Part shown: positions 51,470 through 61,257 of the stretch, piece after piece
Position numbering within the stretch: the stretch's first letter is position 1
How the letters are laid out: each line of letters opens with the position of its first letter
Source: an uncultured Bacteroidota bacterium
Lineage (GTDB): Bacteria > Bacteroidota > Bacteroidia > Flavobacteriales > Flavobacteriaceae
Assembly: GCA_902557655.1 (NCBI GenBank)
Contig: CACEAZ010000003.1
Span: forward strand, 1 to 64,000
Reading direction: 5' to 3'
DNA length: 64,000 bases
Program-made: the position numbers and the translations under genes
Notes under the pieces: model-generated
Databases searched by the model: none
What the model saw: the letters and a program-made list of their open reading frames with translations, nothing else
What the model was told of the DNA's origin: nothing

Positions 51470-52381
51470 ATGGATAGGAGAAAGTTTTTAAAGAATTCTG
51501 TATTTGGGTCCTTAGCCTTGGGGTCTACAATACATAATTACAGTTGTGAAACTAGTGATTTAAAAAAAATCACCATTCTTCATACAAATGACGTTCATAG
51601 TCATATTGAGCCTTTTTCTTCAGAACATTCTGAATTTCCGAATCAAGGAGGTTTTGAAAGAAGATCAACCATAGTTAATTCGATTAGAAACAACAACCCA
51701 AATACATTGTTGTTTGACGCAGGAGATATCTTTCAGGGCACCCCTTATTTTAATTTTTTTAACGGAGAGTTAGAGTTTAAATTAATGAGTTTACTTAAAT
51801 ATGATGCTGTGACCATTGGAAATCATGATTTTGATAACGGAATCACTGGATTGTATGAACAAATGCCAAAAGCATCTTTTGATTTTTTAATATCAAATTA
51901 TGATTTCTCAAACACTATTTTAGAAGGTAAAACCAAAAATTATAAAATCTATAATAAATCTGGAATTAAAATTGGAGTTTTTGGACTTGGAATTGAACTA
52001 GAAGGTTTGGTAACTAAAGAGCTATACAAGGAGACTAAATATTTAGATCCCATAGAAATATCAAGAGATATTTCTAACAGATTAAAATTTGAAGAAAATT
52101 GTGACTTGATCATCTGCCTGTCACATTTAGGTTATAAATATGACAACCTTCCTGAAAGAGTATGTGATTATAATCTTGCTAAAAAATCAAATCATATTGA
52201 CCTAATAATTGGAGGACATACACATACTTTTATGGATAAACCAATTGTTTTAAAAAATGAAAAAGGGAATGATGTTATTATAAATCAAGTTGGATGTTTC
52301 GGTCTGTATCTAGGACAAATTGACTTTTTCTTTGACCGTAATAATAAAAGGTCATTTAGGTCATCCGTACTTAAAATATAG
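51470..52381 (+). CDS. metallophosphatase / 5'-nucleotidase N-terminal-domain protein with twin-arginine leader
   Basis: MDRRKFLKNSVFGSLALG Tat-like leader; ILHTNDVHSHIEPF, DAGDIFQGTPYF, TIGNHDFDNG, IIGGHTHTF. Confidence 0.93.
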   Translation: MDRRKFLKNSVFGSLALGSTIHNYSCETSDLKKITILHTNDVHSHIEPFSSEHSEFPNQGGFERRSTIVNSIRNNNPNTLLFDAGDIFQGTPYFNFFNGELEFKLMSLLKYDAVTIGNHDFDNGITGLYEQMPKASFDFLISNYDFSNTILEGKTKNYKIYNKSGIKIGVFGLGIELEGLVTKELYKETKYLDPIEISRDISNRLKFEENCDLIICLSHLGYKYDNLPERVCDYNLAKKSNHIDLIIGGHTHTFMDKPIVLKNEKGNDVIINQVGCFGLYLGQIDFFFDRNNKRSFRSSVLKI

Positions 52382-52383
52382 TA

Positions 52384-52608
52384 CTATTTTCCGTTTTGGA
52401 TAGGGTTTGAATCAGGCATTACCTTATTCAATATAGTGTAAACAGGACAAAATTTTGTAAAAGGACTTATTATCTGTAATACCGCAACTCCAACAGCTAC
52501 CCAAATCCAGTCTAAACCAAACTGATTAGCTAAGGCAATTGAACCTAAATATAACAACCCAACTATCCCATCGTGTACTCTTACTTTTATAATATCTTTT
52601 TGATTCAT
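52384..52608 (-). CDS. YgaP-like / DUF2892 inner-membrane protein
   Basis: RVHDGIVGLLYLGSIALANQFGLDWIWVAVGVAVLQIISPFTKFCPVYTIL. Confidence 0.88.
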   Translation of the reverse strand: MNQKDIIKVRVHDGIVGLLYLGSIALANQFGLDWIWVAVGVAVLQIISPFTKFCPVYTILNKVMPDSNPIQNGK

Positions 52609-52631
52609 GATAAGTTTAATTTTAATTGTTT

Positions 52632-54650
52632 CTAAAATAATAAATTTTGACCAGAAACTAAGTTGGTTAGTTCATTTTCAGAGATAATATTTATATTGAG
52701 TTTTTCAGCTTTTAGCTTTTTACTAGGTCCCATATTTGCACCTGCAACTAAATAACTTGTTTTTGATGATAAAGAAGATGATATTTTACCTCCGTTTGTT
52801 TCAATAAATCTTTTCAATTCATCCCTAGAAAAATTTGAAAAAACTCCAGAAATGACAAAAGATTTTCCCGCCAATATTGAAGATACATTTTTATCTGAAT
52901 CATCAATTTCAAACCTAACACCGTTTTTCTTCAACTTATTAATAATTTGAATGTTATCATTATCTAAAGCAAATTCTAGTATACTATTTGCAATCTTTTC
53001 ACCAATTTCATCAACCGATATTAACTCATCGAAACTGGTGTTTAACATATTGTCGATGCTTTCAAAATATTTTGCTAACTTTTTAGCAACGGTTTCTCCA
53101 ACATATCTAATACCTAATCCATATAAAACCCTCTCAAATGGAATTTTTTTTGACTCAATAATTCCCTCTAACAAATTGTTAGCACTTTTATCAGCCATGC
53201 GATCTAAATGAACTACTTGGTCAAATTTCAAATCATAGAGATCTGAATAATTCTTGATTAAATTTGCATTAACTAGCAGAGCTACGGTTTCTTGACCTAA
53301 ACCTTCAATATCCAAAGCTTTCCTAGAGATATAATGCTGTATTCTACCTATAATTTGAGGTTTACACCCGTTATAATTTAGACAGTAGTGATTGGCTTCC
53401 CCTTCCAACCTGTGTAGTTTAGAACCACATTCAGGACAATATTCTGGAAATTCAAATTTCTTGGAATCCACTGCTCTTTTTGACTTATCAACATTTGTAA
53501 TTTTTGGTATAATATCTCCGCCCTTTTCAACATAAACAAAATCTCCAACTCTAATATCCATAGATTCAATAAAATCAGCATTATGAAGTGATGCGCGTTT
53601 TACAATTGTTCCTGCTAAATTTACAGGCTCTAAATTAGCGACAGGTGTTATTGAACCTGTTCTTCCAACCTGAAAAGAAATACTATTTAACCTGGTGCCC
53701 GTATTTTCAGGCTTAAACTTGTAGGCCATTGCCCATCTTGGAAATTTCGAGGTAAAACCAAGAACTTCCCTCTGATAAAAATCATTTACTTTTAAAACAA
53801 CCCCATCTATTTCAAATGGTAATTCAGATCTATTTTTTTCCCAGTTTTCTATAAATCCAAATATTTCTTCAATTGAATCACTATGTATATAGTTTTGAAA
53901 AACATTGAATCCTATATTTTTGGCTTTTTCTAAAAAATCAATTTGATTTTTAAATAAATTAGGATCTTCAACAGAATAAAGCAGACATTCTAACGGTCTT
54001 TTTGAAACCTCCTTACTATCTTGTAATTTTAAACTACCTGAGGCTGTGTTTCTTGGATTTTTGAAAGGTTCCTCACCATTATAAATTCTTACCTTATTTA
54101 GCTCATTAAATCCATCAATAGGCATTACAACCTCACCTCTAGCTTCAAAATTATTTGAGAAATTACCAATTAACTTAAGCGGGACAGTGGGAATGGTTTT
54201 TATATTGGCTGTTACGTCGTCTCCTTTCACTCCATCTCCTCTGGTTACTGCTTTTATCAATTCGCCATTGTTATAGAGTAAATTAATAGAAACACCGTCA
54301 AATTTTAATTCACAGGTATATTGAACAGGCTCTTCTATTATCTTTTTAATTCTTTTCTCCCAATCTTTTAAATCTTCTAATGAGTAAGAGTTATCTAGGG
54401 AGTACATTGGGGTTTCATGAACAGATGTATTAAAAGATTTTGTAACCTCACCACCTACTCTTTGAGTTGGAGAGTTTTTATCAAAAAATTCAGGATTTGA
54501 TTTTTCCAAGTCATTTAACTCCTTGAGCATCATATCAAAATCATAATCAGAAATTAGAGGGTCATCAAGAACATAATATCTATAATTATGATCATGAAGT
54601 TTTTTTCTAAGACTAAAAATTTTTTCTGATATATTCATTACATTTATCAA
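52632..54650 (-). CDS. ligA: NAD-dependent DNA ligase LigA
   Basis: YYVLDDPLISDYDFDMMLKEL; active site CELKFDGVSINLLY; zinc finger CPECGSKL...HYCLNYNGC; C-terminal BRCT. Confidence 0.98.
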   Translation of the reverse strand: MINVMNISEKIFSLRKKLHDHNYRYYVLDDPLISDYDFDMMLKELNDLEKSNPEFFDKNSPTQRVGGEVTKSFNTSVHETPMYSLDNSYSLEDLKDWEKRIKKIIEEPVQYTCELKFDGVSINLLYNNGELIKAVTRGDGVKGDDVTANIKTIPTVPLKLIGNFSNNFEARGEVVMPIDGFNELNKVRIYNGEEPFKNPRNTASGSLKLQDSKEVSKRPLECLLYSVEDPNLFKNQIDFLEKAKNIGFNVFQNYIHSDSIEEIFGFIENWEKNRSELPFEIDGVVLKVNDFYQREVLGFTSKFPRWAMAYKFKPENTGTRLNSISFQVGRTGSITPVANLEPVNLAGTIVKRASLHNADFIESMDIRVGDFVYVEKGGDIIPKITNVDKSKRAVDSKKFEFPEYCPECGSKLHRLEGEANHYCLNYNGCKPQIIGRIQHYISRKALDIEGLGQETVALLVNANLIKNYSDLYDLKFDQVVHLDRMADKSANNLLEGIIESKKIPFERVLYGLGIRYVGETVAKKLAKYFESIDNMLNTSFDELISVDEIGEKIANSILEFALDNDNIQIINKLKKNGVRFEIDDSDKNVSSILAGKSFVISGVFSNFSRDELKRFIETNGGKISSSLSSKTSYLVAGANMGPSKKLKAEKLNINIISENELTNLVSGQNLLF

Positions 54651-54697
54651 GTTACATTGTAATAAAAAAACTACTCTAAGATAGTAAATTGAAGCTC

Positions 54698-56278
54698 ATG
54701 AATGCACTTAAAATAACTGTTTTTTTTATATTTTTTTCCCATATAAACATTCATTTTTCTCAAAATAATAAGATCATTCCTGAACCCTATGAACAAACCA
54801 TTAAGCAAGGGTTTTTTTATTCGATTGAAAGTCCAGATATTATTACAGAATCTGATTTTAATTCTGCTACTACTCTTCTAAAAGATGCTCTTAAAAAATT
54901 AAACTTTAAGTCTGATAAAAAATCAAAAAATATTATAAAATTTATAATAAATAAAAATCTTGACATTGAGGAGTATACTCTTTCTATCAATCCAAAAGAA
55001 ATTCAAATTGAGGCATCGTCTAATCTTGGGGCTTTACATGCCTTCCAATCACTAAATCAATTAATTTTATTTAATAATAAAAAAGGGGTTTTAAAGATTC
55101 AATCTCAGATAATCAATGATTCTCCAAGATTTAAATATAGAGGAATGCATCTTGATGTAGGAAGACATATGTATTCTGTAGATTTTATAAAAAAATACAT
55201 AGACGGATTGGCTATGCTTAAGTTTAATAATTTTCATTGGCATTTGACTGAAGATCAAGGGTGGAGGGTTGAAATAGAGAAATATCCAGAGCTAAATAAT
55301 ATTGGTTCATTCAGGGATTCTACATTAACTGGTCATTACACTGATAAACCATGGCAGTTTGATAAAACTAGGTATGGAGGTTATTACACTAAAAAAGAAA
55401 TTAATGAGGTCGTCAGTTACGCTAGCGATAGAGGAATTAATGTTATTCCAGAAATTGAAATGCCAGGTCATTCACAGGCTGCCGTGTCCTCATATCCAGA
55501 ACTTGGATGTACTGGTGAGCAAGTTGGAGTTGCTCCATTATGGGGTGTATTTAAAGAAATTTATTGTAGTAAAAATGAAACTTTTGATTTTTTAGAAGAT
55601 ATTATTGACGAAGTAGTTGAACTTTTTCCGGGGAAATACATACATATTGGTGGTGACGAAGCACCTAAAACAAATTGGAAAGCGTGTGGAAATTGTCAAA
55701 ATGTGATTGAACGTGAAGAATTAAAAGATGAACATGAATTACAGAGCTATTTTATCACTCGAATGGAGAAGTACATTAATTTAAAAGGAAAGCAAATCAT
55801 TGGGTGGGATGAGATCTTAGAAGGTGGATTAGCTCCTAATGCAACAGTTATGTCATGGAGAGGTGTTTCAGGTGGTATAGAAGCTGCAAAAATGAATCAT
55901 GAAGTAATTATGACTCCAAATGCAACTTGTTATCTAGATCATTATCAAGCAAAAGACACTGACAATGAACCCCTTGCGATTGGTGGTTATACCCCAATTG
56001 AAGAGATTTTCAATTATGAGCCCATCCCTAATGAATTGGATAAAAGTCTTCATACATATATTATTGGAGCTCAGGGAAATGTATGGACGGAATACATGAA
56101 AACAAGCAAACAAGTTGAGTACATGGTTTTTCCAAGAATATTTGCATTATCAGAAGTAGTATGGTCAAAAAATAAACCATCATTTGAAGTATTTGAAAAA
56201 AAGGTAATTGACTTCTACCCTATTTTAAATGATATGGACATAAATTACTCTAAACACTTAGAAAGATTGGAACAATGA
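54698..56278 (+). CDS. beta-N-acetylhexosaminidase (GH20)
   Basis: RGMHLDVGRHMY, FHWHLTEDQGWRVEI, HIGGDEAPKTNWKAC, IIGWDEILEGGLAPNATVMSWRG; track TTG start replaced by ATG at 54698. Confidence 0.95.
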   Translation: MNALKITVFFIFFSHINIHFSQNNKIIPEPYEQTIKQGFFYSIESPDIITESDFNSATTLLKDALKKLNFKSDKKSKNIIKFIINKNLDIEEYTLSINPKEIQIEASSNLGALHAFQSLNQLILFNNKKGVLKIQSQIINDSPRFKYRGMHLDVGRHMYSVDFIKKYIDGLAMLKFNNFHWHLTEDQGWRVEIEKYPELNNIGSFRDSTLTGHYTDKPWQFDKTRYGGYYTKKEINEVVSYASDRGINVIPEIEMPGHSQAAVSSYPELGCTGEQVGVAPLWGVFKEIYCSKNETFDFLEDIIDEVVELFPGKYIHIGGDEAPKTNWKACGNCQNVIEREELKDEHELQSYFITRMEKYINLKGKQIIGWDEILEGGLAPNATVMSWRGVSGGIEAAKMNHEVIMTPNATCYLDHYQAKDTDNEPLAIGGYTPIEEIFNYEPIPNELDKSLHTYIIGAQGNVWTEYMKTSKQVEYMVFPRIFALSEVVWSKNKPSFEVFEKKVIDFYPILNDMDINYSKHLERLEQ

Positions 56279-56898
56279 TTATTGAAGTATGTGCTGATTC
56301 CTATGAATACGCTGAAAAAGCTGAAAAAGCAGGTGCAGACAGAATTGAGCTGTGTAAACACCTATATTTAGACGGATTAACTCCAAACTATAAAACTGCA
56401 AAAAAAACAATTGACACATTAAACATCCCTGTATTTGTATTAATTAGACCCAGGCATGGTGATTTCAATTATTCTGAAAAAGAATTTGAGCTAATGAAAG
56501 CTGATATCGTTAAATTCAAAGAAATGGGCTGTAAAGGAATTGTTTCAGGTATTTTAAACAATGATAATACAATAGATATTAAAAGAACTAATGAGTTGGT
56601 TAACTTATCTAGACCCTTGGAATTTACTTTTCACAGGGCATTTGATGTGGTGACTGATCCGCTAAAAGAATTAGAAAAACTCATCCAATTAGGCGTTGAG
56701 AGGGTTTTAACTTCTGGACAGAAACAAAAAGCAGTCAAAGGAATAGAATTACTGAAAGAATTAAAAAAAAATGCAAAAGATAAAATTATAATAATGCCTG
56801 GAAGCGGAATTAATAAATTAAATATTATGAATTTTAAATCTTTTAATGAAATTCACGGATCATTTAAAAATGAAATTAATACTAATGTTTTGCTTTAA
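56275..56898 (+). CDS. cutC: copper homeostasis protein CutC family
   Basis: EVCADSYEYAEKAEKAGADRIELCKHLYLDGLTPNY; FVLIRPRHGDF; FHRAFDVVTDPL; PGSGIN. Confidence 0.95.
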   Translation: MIIEVCADSYEYAEKAEKAGADRIELCKHLYLDGLTPNYKTAKKTIDTLNIPVFVLIRPRHGDFNYSEKEFELMKADIVKFKEMGCKGIVSGILNNDNTIDIKRTNELVNLSRPLEFTFHRAFDVVTDPLKELEKLIQLGVERVLTSGQKQKAVKGIELLKELKKNAKDKIIIMPGSGINKLNIMNFKSFNEIHGSFKNEINTNVLL

Positions 56899-57715
56899 TA
56901 AATCTTGGAAATCCTGCAAAATCTTTTTTAACAGAAAAATTTAATTTACTATTTAACAATTCGGTTTTTAATTCACTACTAAACCTTTTATTTATTTCAA
57001 AATAAATCATTCCCTTACTTTTTAGACCATATTTTGAAAAATTAATAATTTCCAGGTAATATTTTAAAGGTTCATTATCATCAACAAAGAGAGCTAAATC
57101 TGGTTCAAAATCTAATACATTTTGTTTCATTATTATTTTTTCAGATTCTAATACATAAGGAGGGTTTGAAACAATAACATCATATTTTTTATCGGATTTA
57201 TATTTAAAAATATCAGCATTAATAAAATTAACCTCAACATTATTCAATTTCGCATTTTTCTTAGCAACTTCAAGTGCGTCTTTTGAAATATCAATTGCGG
57301 TAACTTTTGCATTAGTTAGATTTTTAGCAAGGCTTATAGCAATGCAACCACTCCCCGTCCCTATGTCTAAAATATTTTTTCCGTCTAAATCTTCTTTTAA
57401 CATTAATCTAACCAACTCTTCAGTTTCAGGCCTTGGAATTAAAACGGAACTATTAACCTTAAATTCCATATCCATGAAGCTTGTCTTACCTAAAACATAC
57501 TGTATGGGTTCATGAGTTTTTAATCTTTCTAATGCACTTTTAAAAAGTGTTTGATTTGATTCATCTAAATCAATCTCATTAGCTAAAAGAATTTTTGATC
57601 TAGAGATTTTTAAGTAATCCTCTGACAATAAATTAAAAATAGAGTTCAACTCATCCATTTCATAAATCGATGAAAGCTCTGAAATCATTTTTAATTTAAA
57701 ATCTTGTAATGTCAT
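56882..57715 (-). CDS. prmC: peptide chain release factor N(5)-glutamine methyltransferase
   Basis: PIQYVLGKTSFMDMEFKVNSSVLIPRPETEELV; LDIGTGSGCIAISLA; VSNPPYVLESE. Confidence 0.96.
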   Translation of the reverse strand: MTLQDFKLKMISELSSIYEMDELNSIFNLLSEDYLKISRSKILLANEIDLDESNQTLFKSALERLKTHEPIQYVLGKTSFMDMEFKVNSSVLIPRPETEELVRLMLKEDLDGKNILDIGTGSGCIAISLAKNLTNAKVTAIDISKDALEVAKKNAKLNNVEVNFINADIFKYKSDKKYDVIVSNPPYVLESEKIIMKQNVLDFEPDLALFVDDNEPLKYYLEIINFSKYGLKSKGMIYFEINKRFSSELKTELLNSKLNFSVKKDFAGFPRFIKAKH

Positions 57716-58209
57716 TGTAGCTTCTTAGTCATATGTACATCACAATTATGATGACTAGTATCACCCATTGGTCCCTTTAAATTTTCAAAACCAAATATTT
57801 TATACAGATGGTGAGATGTTTTCAAAGCCGATGTTGATTCTAGATAACAAACATCGTACTTAACTTCCTTTGCAAAGTCTAAGCATAATCTCAAAAGATA
57901 CTTACCTAATCCTTTTCCTCTCAATGAACTATGAAAATAAAACTTTTGGAGCTCACATATATTATCATCAATGCCACTAAGTTGCTTTATACCACAGCCT
58001 CCAAAAACACTTCCCTCCTTTTCAACTACATAATATATAGATCTAGAATCTTGGTAAGCCTCATACATACTTAAGGTTTCTTTATCGGCATACGCTGTTC
58101 CAACTAAAGGTAATCCTAACTCATAAAATACTCCCTTTATAACGTGACATACTTGCTCGTTATCATTCTTCTCAATAACCCTTATGTTATATCCATCATA
58201 TTGAAGCAT
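57712..58209 (-). CDS. GNAT family N-acetyltransferase
   Basis: ELQKFYFHSSLRGKGLGKYLLRLCLDFAKE; ESTSALKTSHHLYKIFGFE. Confidence 0.93.
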   Translation of the reverse strand: MLQYDGYNIRVIEKNDNEQVCHVIKGVFYELGLPLVGTAYADKETLSMYEAYQDSRSIYYVVEKEGSVFGGCGIKQLSGIDDNICELQKFYFHSSLRGKGLGKYLLRLCLDFAKEVKYDVCYLESTSALKTSHHLYKIFGFENLKGPMGDTSHHNCDVHMTKKLQ

Positions 58210-58228
58210 TTTATACTATTTTTGTATT

Positions 58229-59251
58229 GTGAATATACACGAAAAATATATTAGTAGATGTATTGAGCTTGGTAAATTGGGCATAGGAAATACTTATCCT
58301 AATCCAAGCGTTGGGTGCTGCATAGTCTTAGATGATAAAATTATTGGAGAAGGTAATACTTCAAAGGCTGGTGGAAACCATGCAGAGGTTAATGCAATAA
58401 ATTCGGTTGAGGATAAATCACTTTTGAAACTTTCTACTATATATGTGACACTGGAACCATGTTGTCATCACGGAAAAACACCTCCATGTGTTGACAAAAT
58501 TATTGCATTTGGAATGAAAAAAGTGGTAATTGGAATCAAAGACCCTAACCCACTTGTTTGTGGAAAAGGAATTGAAAAACTAAAAGAAAATGGAATTGAA
58601 GTAATTTCAGGAGTTTTAAAAAAAGAGTGTGTAGAACACCATAAAAGATTCCTCAGCTTCATTATAAATAAAAGACCATATATAATTCTTAAGTGGGCAG
58701 AAACCGCTGACGGACATATTGCCCCAAAACAAAAGGATATTAACGAACCCTATTGGATTTCTAATTCAAAATCAAGAGAATTAGTACATAAGTGGAGAAG
58801 TATAGAACAAGCAATTTTAGTTGGTGCTCAAACGATTCGTCAAGATGATCCAAGACTAACAACAAGAGATTGTGAAGGGAAAAATTGTGATATATATATA
58901 TTGTCAAAAAAAGGACTTAAAAAAGATTATAAAATTTTCAATCAAGACTCAAAAGTTACAGTTCTTGACGAAGAAGAAATTAACTTTAATAAAAAAATAG
59001 CTAAACAAATATGCGATAAACTTTATGACGATAAAATTCTTTCTGTCATTATTGAAGGAGGAACTAAAACATTATCAAATTTTATCGATTCTGATATGTG
59101 GGATGAAATGAGAGTTTTTAAAACTCAAGAGATATTAGGAGATGGAGTTAAAGGGCCTAAAATAAAATTCAATGCAAAAAGAAAAGTTCAAATTGAAAAC
59201 AACATACTTGAATATCACTTAAACAATGGGGTAACTTTTTCCAGCATATAA
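58229..59251 (+). CDS. ribD: bifunctional riboflavin deaminase/reductase RibD
   Basis: GNTYPNPSVGCCIVLDDKIIGEG, GGNHAEVNAI, TLEPCCHHGKTPPC; reductase domain IIEGGTKTLSNFI. Confidence 0.96.
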   Translation: MNIHEKYISRCIELGKLGIGNTYPNPSVGCCIVLDDKIIGEGNTSKAGGNHAEVNAINSVEDKSLLKLSTIYVTLEPCCHHGKTPPCVDKIIAFGMKKVVIGIKDPNPLVCGKGIEKLKENGIEVISGVLKKECVEHHKRFLSFIINKRPYIILKWAETADGHIAPKQKDINEPYWISNSKSRELVHKWRSIEQAILVGAQTIRQDDPRLTTRDCEGKNCDIYILSKKGLKKDYKIFNQDSKVTVLDEEEINFNKKIAKQICDKLYDDKILSVIIEGGTKTLSNFIDSDMWDEMRVFKTQEILGDGVKGPKIKFNAKRKVQIENNILEYHLNNGVTFSSI

Positions 59252-59619
59252 TCAGGACATCTTACTGGTCTTTTTGTTTTTTTATTTAAAAAAGCAAGTA
59301 CAGTACTTCCCTTTACAACTATATCATTTTCCCTTTTTATAATGTAGTTAAAGATTAATCTTGAAGTCGGAATTTTATCTAGCTCCACGCTAACATCTAA
59401 CTCATCGTCAAAATATGCAGGCTTTAAATATTGTACATTTAGTTTAGAAACCGGTAAAATAATTCCAGACTTTTCCATTTCACTGTAAGACAAACCAAGA
59501 TTTGAAATCCATGAAATTCTAGCTTCTTCAAAATAATTTACATAACTTCCGTGGTGTACCAAACCCATTTGATCTGTTTCACAATAACGTACTTTTATTC
59601 TTTTAGAAAATTTTTTCAT
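59215..59619 (-). CDS. acyl-CoA thioesterase (YbgC/4-HBA-CoA thioesterase-like hotdog)
   Basis: RYCETDQMGLVHHGSYVNYFEEARISWI. Confidence 0.94.
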   Translation of the reverse strand: MKKFSKRIKVRYCETDQMGLVHHGSYVNYFEEARISWISNLGLSYSEMEKSGIILPVSKLNVQYLKPAYFDDELDVSVELDKIPTSRLIFNYIIKRENDIVVKGSTVLAFLNKKTKRPVRCPDYMLEKVTPLFK

Positions 59620-59627
59620 TATTCACA
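59619..59627 (+). promoter_or_regulatory. DnaA-box-like 9-mer in the dnaA/thioesterase divergent region
   Basis: TTATTCACA fits TTWTNCACA; a single site, followed by a strongly A/T-rich tract. Confidence 0.35.
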
Positions 59628-59817
59628 AAAAAAAGGGTTAAAAACTGATTATTTTTTAATGATTAAAACCTCGAAAAAAAAAATTTAAAAAACAACCCTT
59701 TTTAATTTTTTTTTTAAAAAATTTGTTTACATATTTGTTATTCAAGTTTTGGTAGACGTATGAATCCATACTAAATCAAAAGTGGACTTAAATTCTGACA
59801 ATTTAATTATTTAATAA

Positions 59818-61245
59818 ATGAATGTAAATGCTAATTCTGTGTGGTCTGACTGTCTTAAGTTTATTAAGGACAACATTCAACCACAAGCTTACAAGACATG
59901 GTTTGAGCCAATTAAAGCAATTAAATTAGCAGACAAAGTTTTAAGCGTTGAAGTTCCAAGCAAATTCTTTTACGAGTGGCTAGAAGAACATTATGTGAAG
60001 ATTTTAAAGGTAGCATTACAAAAAACACTTGGTGATGATGCCAAACTTGTTTACATAATTAAAATGGAAAACACTTTTGGGAATTCACAAGCATTCACTG
60101 AAAAGATTCCTAGCTCAAACAGTTCTTCCTTTTCTGCGCAAAATGCAACAACTCCTATTAATAGATCTGTTCCAGAATTAAAAAACCCGTTTATTATTCC
60201 GGGAATAAAAAATGTTAAAGTTGAGTCTCAATTAAATCCTAATTACACATTTGAAAATTTCTTAGAAGGTGATTCAAATAGGCTTGCAAGAAATGCAGGG
60301 ATAGCTGTAGCTAACAAGCCAGGTGGAACTTCATTTAACCCATTTTTAATATTTGGTGGAGTTGGATTAGGAAAAACTCACTTAGCAAATGCAATTGGGA
60401 TCGATATCAAAAAAAGGTATCCTGAAAAAACTGTTCTTTACACAACCGCTGAAAAATTTACTCAACAATATATTGAAGCTGTAAAAAAGAATAATAGAAA
60501 TGATTTTATTTACTTCTATCAAATTATTGATGTTTTAATCATCGATGACATTCAATTCTTTTCTGGTAAACCCGGAACACAAGATGTGTTTTTCCACATA
60601 TTTAATCATCTACACCAAAACGGTAGACAGGTGGTATTGACAAGTGATAAGCCACCTGTTGACATGCAGGATATAGAGCTTAGGTTATTATCCAGATTTA
60701 AGTGGGGTCTTTCCGCTGAGCTACAGAAACCAGACTTTGAAACTCGAGTTTCAATTTTAAAAAATAAACTTTACCGTGACGGAATTGAAATGAACGAAGA
60801 TGTGATTCATTACGTTGCAAAAAACATCAAAAGTAATGTTCGTGAATTAGAGGGTGCGATAATTTCACTAATAGCTCAGGCTTCTTTTAACAGAAAAGAA
60901 ATTAACATTGCATTGGCAAAAGAAATTATAGAAAAATTTGTAAAAAACACTAAGAGGGAAGTATCTATTGATTACATTCAAAAGATTGTTTCTGACTATT
61001 TCCAAATGGATATACCTACTCTTCAATCAAAAACAAGAAAAAGACATATTGTACAGGCTAGACAACTTGCAATGTTTTTTGCAAAGAAATATACCAAAGC
61101 TTCATTAGCAAGTATCGGCTCTCAAATTGGAAAAAGAGATCATGCAACTGTTCTGCACGCTTGTAAAACTGTAGATAATTTATCCTCAACTGATAAGCAA
61201 TTTAGAAAGTTTGTTGAAGATCTTGGAAAGAAACTTTCTGTTTAA
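59818..61245 (+). CDS. dnaA: chromosomal replication initiator protein DnaA
   Basis: N-domain WSDCLKFIKDNIQPQAYKTWFEPI; NPFLIFGGVGLGKTHLANAIG; DVLIIDDIQFF; C-domain RDHATVLHACKTV. Confidence 0.98.
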   Translation: MNVNANSVWSDCLKFIKDNIQPQAYKTWFEPIKAIKLADKVLSVEVPSKFFYEWLEEHYVKILKVALQKTLGDDAKLVYIIKMENTFGNSQAFTEKIPSSNSSSFSAQNATTPINRSVPELKNPFIIPGIKNVKVESQLNPNYTFENFLEGDSNRLARNAGIAVANKPGGTSFNPFLIFGGVGLGKTHLANAIGIDIKKRYPEKTVLYTTAEKFTQQYIEAVKKNNRNDFIYFYQIIDVLIIDDIQFFSGKPGTQDVFFHIFNHLHQNGRQVVLTSDKPPVDMQDIELRLLSRFKWGLSAELQKPDFETRVSILKNKLYRDGIEMNEDVIHYVAKNIKSNVRELEGAIISLIAQASFNRKEINIALAKEIIEKFVKNTKREVSIDYIQKIVSDYFQMDIPTLQSKTRKRHIVQARQLAMFFAKKYTKASLASIGSQIGKRDHATVLHACKTVDNLSSTDKQFRKFVEDLGKKLSV

Positions 61246-61257
61246 ATAGCCTCCACA

